Assembly: GCA_963575745.1 (NCBI GenBank)
Contig: CAUYUJ010019082.1
Location: forward strand, 386,626 to 409,125
Source: Prorocentrum cordatum
Lineage: Eukaryota; Sar; Dinophyceae; Prorocentrales; Prorocentraceae
Length of the DNA stretch: 22,500 bases
Reading direction: 5' to 3'
Numbering within the stretch: the stretch's first letter is position 1; each line of letters starts with the position of its first letter. The notes under the pieces were generated by a model. That model worked only from the letters and a program-made list of their open reading frames with translations, had not been told where the DNA came from and did not search any database. Shown here one piece after another: positions 17,612 through 22,500 of the stretch. The translations under genes and the position numbers were made by a program.

Positions 17612-17826
17612 AATCGCTGGATCTCTGTTACTCACGCGGCGAGGTGCGTAGCTCTGAGGCCAAGGGCCCCATTCGAGAATAAACGGCAACGGCAGAGATA
17701 CATACAAACAGGGAGAGAAAGAGCGAACAGGGAGAGAAAAAACAGGGGCGCAACCGCTGGGCCCTTCTAGGCATTATGGGGGCACCTCTTCGGGCCTGTC
17801 TCTCTCCCTGGGAATGAGTTTGATTA
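17612..17826 (+). repeat. Uninterrupted copy of the target repeat (empty site)
   Basis: Bases 17612-17693 match 1545-1626, and 17695-17826 match 8041-8234, in the same orientation and contiguous here. The join at 17694-17702 (AGATACATA) has no element sequence. This copy therefore shows the pre-insertion state of the locus occupied by the YR retrotransposon. It is not the same locus before insertion but a paralogous copy, so small differences are expected. Confidence 0.87.
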
Positions 17827-18140
17827 ACACAAGAGGTCCTCAAGACGGCCCAAGAGGCCCCCCCCCAAGTGCTCCAAGAGGGCCCCAAGACTGCCCAAGA
17901 GGTCCCCCAAGACGGCCTCAGAAAACCCGAAGAAGGCCCAATGAGGGGTCCCATAGGGAAAACACGAACCGACATGTAGAATTTGTCGCCCCAAGGAACC
18001 CTCAAGAGGCCGAAGAGGCCCCAAGAAAACCCCAAGAGAGCCACTAGAGGGCCCCAAGTAAACGCCATGAGAGCCCCAGTGGGGCCCAAGAGGGCCCGAG
18101 AGACCTCCGACATGTTCCCAAGAGGGCCCCACCATGGTCC
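17827..18140. repeat. Degenerate CCAAGAGGGCCC minisatellite
   Basis: Short units such as CCAAGAGGGCCCC, TCAAGACGGCCC and CCCAAGAGGTCCCC repeat with spacing of roughly 12-30 bases. All minus-strand frames give Gly-Pro-Leu-Trp-rich periodic peptides (for example GPLGPHWGSHGV), a sign of repeat DNA rather than coding. A non-repetitive stretch interrupts it near 17950-17990. Confidence 0.75.
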
Positions 18141-19356
18141 TATCGTCGCCACGACATGATTCATTGGCGTGTGGGTTTCCCCCTGTGGGGAGCCGCCGTG
18201 CATGATGGATCAACCAGTGACGTTCTCAACACGCCGAAGGTGCTTGGCAAGCCCACGGGGTTGACCTGAGCAGCACGCCCCCCCGCCGGACACTCCAAGG
18301 TCGCAGGAAAGAGGAGACAGCTGTGCGTCTGGCAGCACTCAGGGGGGAGGGAGGGGGGGGGGGGGGGCGAAATCTCATTTGGTCTGCACTGAACGCCGCT
18401 CAGCTGGACCCCACATGGGGACGCAAGCATTGTGGACAGGTGCACATTTGGCAACACCCATGAAGGCGAGGCGCCCCGCTGCTCTACGGGTTGCCACCGC
18501 GACTGGGGCCAGGGCGTCCTTTACAGAAACAGGGGACCTCCCTGGGCAAAGACAGGCGAGCAACTGCCCTGGAGCGCCTGGCACGGACAACGATGTAGCA
18601 GCATCTGAACAACAACGCAAGTCGAATAGCAACTTGCACATTACCTTCACCACCGCCACGCCATGCCCACGAGAACACACGCTAGAGATCAGCATGAGGG
18701 GGATGACGCCGAAACCCAAGCCAAACCAAAATATAACAATCCCTAGGCTGGTGCGGTCAGGCCAGAACAACTCCTATATTATCCAGCATAAGATCTCGAC
18801 CACGCCCCGTCTTGTGACGGCTGCATTGCCGCTCGCCAATGACGTCTTAACAATACAATTTACCTAGCTTGCAATTCGCTTCAAGACCGAACACATGATG
18901 CTTTTTGATGCGCGTCGCATCCACCGCGTGTGTGTACAATCCTCTGCGGCGCCGGAAGAAAGAGAATCGATGGCGCAAGAAACCGCCTGACACACGTGCA
19001 AACAGCACGTCATATGCATGATCATGCCTGCTGCACACCCCGTAACATCATCCCGATATACCCCGATGCCCGCAAGCCTGAGAACACTGCGTGGGTCGCT
19101 GACCTGCCCTGCGTGGGAAACAATAAGCTTGAAGCAACTTCTGAGGCCATGGGAACCAGTTTCCCGTCCTCGCGAAGAGACTGCATATTGGGTGCTCGGA
19201 GCATGGAAGAGGGGAGCGGCTGGCTGTTTTGCTGATGTTTGACATGCTCTTGGAGAGCCGAGGGGTGACACAGATGGTAAACACTCCAAGGTGTACTCAA
19301 ATCCCTTAGATCTGCACAGATTTTCTGAATTGAAAAATCCATGATCGGAAATCATA
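18141..19356. other. No recognisable gene; G-homopolymer near 18340-18370
   Basis: The stretch is less GC-rich than its neighbours and holds a G-rich run ending in about 14 consecutive G (18341-18367). A 162-residue plus-strand frame (18379-18867) and a 163-residue minus-strand frame (18864-19355) are the longest. Neither contains a domain I know and both end without context. The minus strand at about 18750-18690 encodes a hydrophobic run (IVIFWFGLGFGVIPLMLI), which may be chance. Treat as intergenic or intronic. Confidence 0.45.
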
Positions 19357-19800
19357 AAAGAGCGTGATCCACTGCCGCTTTACTGTGGAAAATTCCCCCT
19401 TCTTCCTCCGGAACCCGAAGGTCCCCCCCGCCCCCCCCTTCGAAAATCCCCCCCCGCTGGACCTCCCGCCCCTCCCCAAGCAAACACCCCCCCCGTAACC
19501 CCTCCCGCCCCCCCCCTTCCGGAAAACCGAGGGCAGGGGGTCACTACCGTTTCGAACATCCTCCCCCCCTCGAAAAAACCACGGGGGGTCACTACCGGTT
19601 CGAACCCTCTCTCCTCGTCGCCGGTAAAACGATTTTAGTTTTTTCGGGATAATGGGACAGCGGAAAGCCGGGGGGGCCGGGGGGGGTACTACCGGCTCAA
19701 ATTCCCCTCCGGAAAACTGGGGGGGGGTCACTGCCGGTTCGAACCCCCCTCCCCCCCCCTCCAAAAAACCAGGGGGGGTCACTACCGGTTCGAACCTCCC
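19357..19800 (+). repeat. Left arm of inverted repeat built of TCACTACCGGTTCGAACC units
   Basis: It begins AAAGAGCGTGATCC...CTGCCGCT. At least five units follow of the form G-run, TCACTACCGGTTCGAACC, C-run, at about 19536, 19583, 19681, 19721 and 19772. A and C runs of varying length separate them. The same sequences occur in reverse complement in the right arm. No protein meaning is likely, although a repeated GGVTTGSN peptide appears in one frame. Confidence 0.85.
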
Positions 19801-19827
19801 CCCCGCCGGGAAACGACTCCCGAATCA

Positions 19828-20770
19828 CCACCACCGTCCGCACCATATCCCCCACCGCTGTCCCCAGCACCACCGTCCACACCACCACTGTCCTCACTTT
19901 CCCCACCACTGTCCCATTGTCCCCACCAGTGCCCCCACCACTGTCGCACTGTCCCCACTGTCCCCACCACTGTTCCCGCCACGGTCCCGCTCTCCCCACT
20001 TTCCCCAGTCCAACTGTCCCCCCCGCTGTCCCACTGAGCTGTCTCATTGTTCCCACCAGTCCCCACCACTGTCCCCACTGTACCCCTGTCCCACTGTCCC
20101 ACAACCGCCCTCACCACCGCCCTCACCACTGTCCCACCACCATCGTCCCCAGCACTGTCCCACTGTCCCCACTGTCCCCACAACTGTCCCACTGTCCCCC
20201 CGCCTCTGTCCCCACCATCACCGTCCCCAGCACTGTCCCACTGGCGCCACCACTGTCCCAGTGTCCCCACTGTTCCCTCAATTGTCCCCGCTGTCCCCAC
20301 CAGCGCCCCCACCAGTGTCTCTCTGTTCCTACCGTCCCCACCATTGTCCCACCATGGTCCCACTCTCCCCATTGTCCCCACCACCGTCCCAGTGTCCCCA
20401 CTGTTCCCACCACTGTCCCACGTCCCCACTGTCCCCACCGCTGTCCCACTGTACTGTCCCACTGTCCTCACTGTCCCCACCACTGTCCCACTGTCCCCAC
20501 TGTCCCGACCACTCTCCCCACTGTACCACTGTCCCACCACCGTCCTCACCACCGCCTTCACCACTGTCCCCACCACTACCGTCCCCACCATTGTCCCACT
20601 GTCCCCACTGGCCCCACCACTGTCCCGCTGTCCCTTCACCACCGTCCCCACCACCACCGTCCCCACCACTGTCCACTGTCCACGCCACTGTCCACACTGT
20701 CCCCACACCACTGTCCCCACCACCGTCCCCACCACTGTCCCAGAGTTCCCACCACTGTCTCACTGTCCCA
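19828..20770. repeat. C-rich satellite of CCCCACCACTGTC-type units
   Basis: Roughly 940 bases are made of interleaved CCCCACCACTGTC and CCCACTGTCCC units with higher-order variation. The plus strand almost lacks stop codons in every frame, so long open frames (up to nearly 400 codons) arise from composition and do not indicate a gene. The minus strand is GGGGACAGTGG-rich and could form G-quadruplexes. It fills the space between the two inverted arms. Confidence 0.95.
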
Positions 20771-20983
20771 AAGAGCGGGAATCTTTTGCCGGCGGCGAGA
20801 GGGGGGGGGGTTCGAACTGGTAGTGACTCTCCCCCCATTTCATGATGGACGAGGGGGGGGGTGAGGGGGGGGTTCGAACCGGTAGTGACTCCCCCCGGTC
20901 TTCGAAGGGGGGGGGAAGGACGGGTTGGGAACCCCCAGTGACCCCCACCGGTTTTCCGCCAGCAGCGGCAGAACACGCTCTTT
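20771..20983 (-). repeat. Right arm of the inverted repeat
   Basis: Reverse-complement copies of the left-arm unit lie at about 20803-20836, 20863-20896 and, more diverged, 20924-20947. The inner edge (GCGGGAATC...GCCGGCGGCGAG) mirrors the left arm's GCCGGGAAACGACTCCCG. The outer edge CGGCAGAACACGCTCTTT (20966-20983) mirrors AAAGAGCGTG...CTGCCG at 19357-19377. The arms thus bound a unit of about 1.63 kb. Confidence 0.82.
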
Positions 20984-21812
20984 CGAAATATAGGGTTCTC
21001 GCAGTCCTCAGGGAAACGGGCCCTGGCCCTGGACTTTCCCTGGGACTGGCTCTTCATCCGGAATCCTACTTTGAAGCCCTTGGGGCACGGGAGGAGACCT
21101 GAGAGACAGAAAACTGAAGAAAATCTCCGTAATCCTTTCCCTCAAAGCTCCTGTTCTTCAGTGTGTGACCTGTAACGAACAGACAAGTTTCACCTAACCT
21201 CTCTCTTGCAACCAGCATGTGTCGAGGAGCTACCCTGCTCCCTATGGCGCACGAACGGGCGTTCGTAACAACTTGCCGACTTCCCCACCGCGCGAATGAT
21301 CGCACGTGTTCCGGGGAAAGGGTACGGTAAAATCTGGTGGCTCTCGTTGGAGCCACCCACCTGTGGACAGCTGTGGACGGACTCAAGGACATCCACACAG
21401 GCCAATGCTCATAGCCCTCAGCGTGTGAGCAGATACGTTCGAGCGGCCACTTGGCCACATGGCAACAAAAGACCTCCGACGTAATGTTCGTGCAGCACGT
21501 GGCACTCGACTCCTTCTCAAGGACCGGCTTTGCATCCTTAGTACCAAATTCCTGACGGTCCCGGGGCCCGAAACGGTCTTGAAGGCCTAAGCTAGCGAAC
21601 AATGACTCCGTCTTGTTTTCTGTTCCAAGCGTGGCTGACCAAACAGTTATTTTAAACGCTGCGTGTTTTGCATGGTATTTGAGCAGCTGTCGGCTGAAAG
21701 GCCTTACAGAGGACGGGCCAGAAAGGCAATCTGGTGTCACGAATCCGCGCCACGCTTCACTCTGCAGCCATCGCGGTGCAATTACTCAGTGCTCCTGCCA
21801 ACGCACCATGGA

Positions 21813-21914
21813 TGCGCATGGCGTGTTTACTCCGTGTAATCCTTCTTGTTTGCTTCAAGACATCGGAGGTCTGGGCACGTTCAATAGACAATTTGGAGCC
21901 CGAAAACAGCCCCT
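21813..21914 (+). CDS. Hypothetical short frame with signal-peptide-like start
   Basis: The frame starts MRMACLLRVILLVCFKTSEV and ends in NLEPENSP after 34 residues. A positive N-terminus, an eight- to ten-residue hydrophobic core and a polar exit resemble a secretory signal. No continuation, splice site or homolog is evident, so it could equally be a chance hydrophobic stretch. It lies in a longer open frame beginning at 21734. Confidence 0.15.
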
Positions 21915-22224
21915 AAGGGCCGCCATCGAGGAGCGCCGCCGAAGGCCTAACAACAGGCAAGCGCAGAGTGTCTGATGGCGTCTGGCCAGGTTCAGGCGGC
22001 CGTTGGCCCCATCAAAAACCGTCGAGCGGCCAGTGAGTGGAGCCGGGTGCCAGCAGAAGCAGGGAGGACGCACTGGCGCTCTCTGGCGCACATCCTCCTC
22101 GCCCGCCGGCCGAAGTACCGAGGCCCGAGAGTCGAGGATCAAACAGCAGAATGTTCAATGATCATGCGCCTATTGGGATCTACCAGGGCGTCATCACCGT
22201 GGCTGGATTCGCCTCGAAATTTGG

Positions 22225-22497
22225 TCAACATAATAATGTCTTCCAGAGGCCTCTCCCAGCGGACCGTGCGACCGGAAGACAATGAACAACACACACACAT
22301 AACGATCTTGGCCAGGCCCATCCTTGGCAAAGAATCGGTGCATACGCCCCCTGGGCTTGGCCATGGAGGCCACGTACAAAAGTCTCGGGTGCATAGTTCT
22401 CGTCGCCCGAGCGACGTGGGGCAAACAGGTCGCGCAGCGTTCTGTCATTTATTGCCACGATCTTGCCTGGCCAGTCCCGAGCGCTGAACTCTGCAGC
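22225..22497 (-). CDS. Hypothetical exon-like frame at the window edge
   Basis: Reading in from the right edge, the minus strand gives AAEFSARDWPGKIVAINDRT, then LRDLFAPRRSGDENYAPETF, whose composition looks like ordinary protein rather than low complexity. It then drifts into a Cys/Val-rich tail and stops at 22225. A TAG at 22498-22500 precedes it, which could be a stop or the end of an intron (AG before G). I recognise no domain. Only the first 60 residues or so look convincing. Confidence 0.2.
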   Translation of the reverse strand, partial: AAEFSARDWPGKIVAINDRTLRDLFAPRRSGDENYAPETFVRGLHGQAQGAYAPILCQGWAWPRSLCVCVVHCLPVARSAGRGLWKTLLC

Positions 22498-22500
22498 CTA

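Larger units (their letters stand above)
20984..22500. other. Mostly unrecognised right-hand stretch
   Basis: No family is recognised. The minus strand has a 224-residue frame at 21066-21740 beginning MTPDCLSGPSSVRPFSRQLL, with no repeats and no known motif; it could be chance in GC-rich DNA or part of an exon. A perfect 8-bp stem with a 6-base loop lies at 21336-21357 (GGTGGCTC / GAGCCACC). Weak exon-like frames near 21813-21914 and 22225-22497 are listed separately. Confidence 0.4.

Noticed and set aside
19652-20864. Long open frames (up to nearly 400 codons) on both strands of the C-rich satellite
   Set aside because: The repeat unit lacks stop codons in most frames, so several frames are open at once. 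The peptides are pure His/Pro/Ser periodic sequence.
19357-20983. CRISPR array
   Set aside because: The repeats are variable in length and spacing, there are no unique spacers, and the context is eukaryotic.

Overview
The window looks like repeat-dominated nuclear DNA of a dinoflagellate. The evidence is a GC-rich, gene-poor sequence in which the only recognisable proteins are two decayed retroelements of types I know from dinoflagellate genomes: a tyrosine-recombinase (YR) retrotransposon and a Ty1/copia-type element. I see no bacterial operons, no rRNA or tRNA, and no host gene I can name. The organism assignment is an inference, about 75% sure.

Layout. 1-1544: no gene; CA and CATC/CATA microsatellites and a degenerate GGCCC-rich minisatellite. 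About 1640-8040, minus strand: a 6.4 kb YR retrotransposon. Read 5' to 3' it has a terminal repeat A1, a gag-like ORF1, reverse transcriptase-RNase H, a tyrosine recombinase, and a SAM-dependent (cytosine-type) DNA methyltransferase-like domain. Two ~120 bp B repeats then flank a second A repeat (B1-A2-B2). A1...B1-A2-B2 is the split-direct-repeat arrangement of PAT/Ngaro-type elements. All protein domains are broken by frameshifts, and key residues of the RT and the recombinase appear to be lost.

The element sits inside a dispersed repeat whose left half is at 1545-1639 and right half at 8041-8234. The same repeat occurs uninterrupted at about 17612-17826, so the window carries both an occupied and an empty version of the target. 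This fixes both element ends almost to the base.

8235-8730: no gene; a 41-bp tandem repeat. About 8732-16390, minus strand: a degenerate copia-type element in the order Gag, CCHC knuckle, aspartic protease, integrase, proline-rich linker, RT, RNase H, and a tail with a membrane segment. It has many frameshifts and stops, and a (TAG)n tract lies between protease and integrase. 16400-17460: ~84-bp tandem repeats upstream of Gag, one unit split by a 655-bp insertion with a short A tract. 17612-17826: the empty target repeat. 17827-18140: a CCAAGAGGGCCC-type minisatellite. 18141-19356: nothing recognisable. 19357-20983: a ~0.94 kb C-rich satellite enclosed by long inverted arms made of TCACTACCGGTTCGAACC units. 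20984-22500: nothing certain; two or three weak ORFs.

The most interesting system is the YR retrotransposon: split direct repeats, an ORF1 start inside the A repeat, a hairpin in each A repeat, a methyltransferase-like module placed after the recombinase, and an internal empty-site control.
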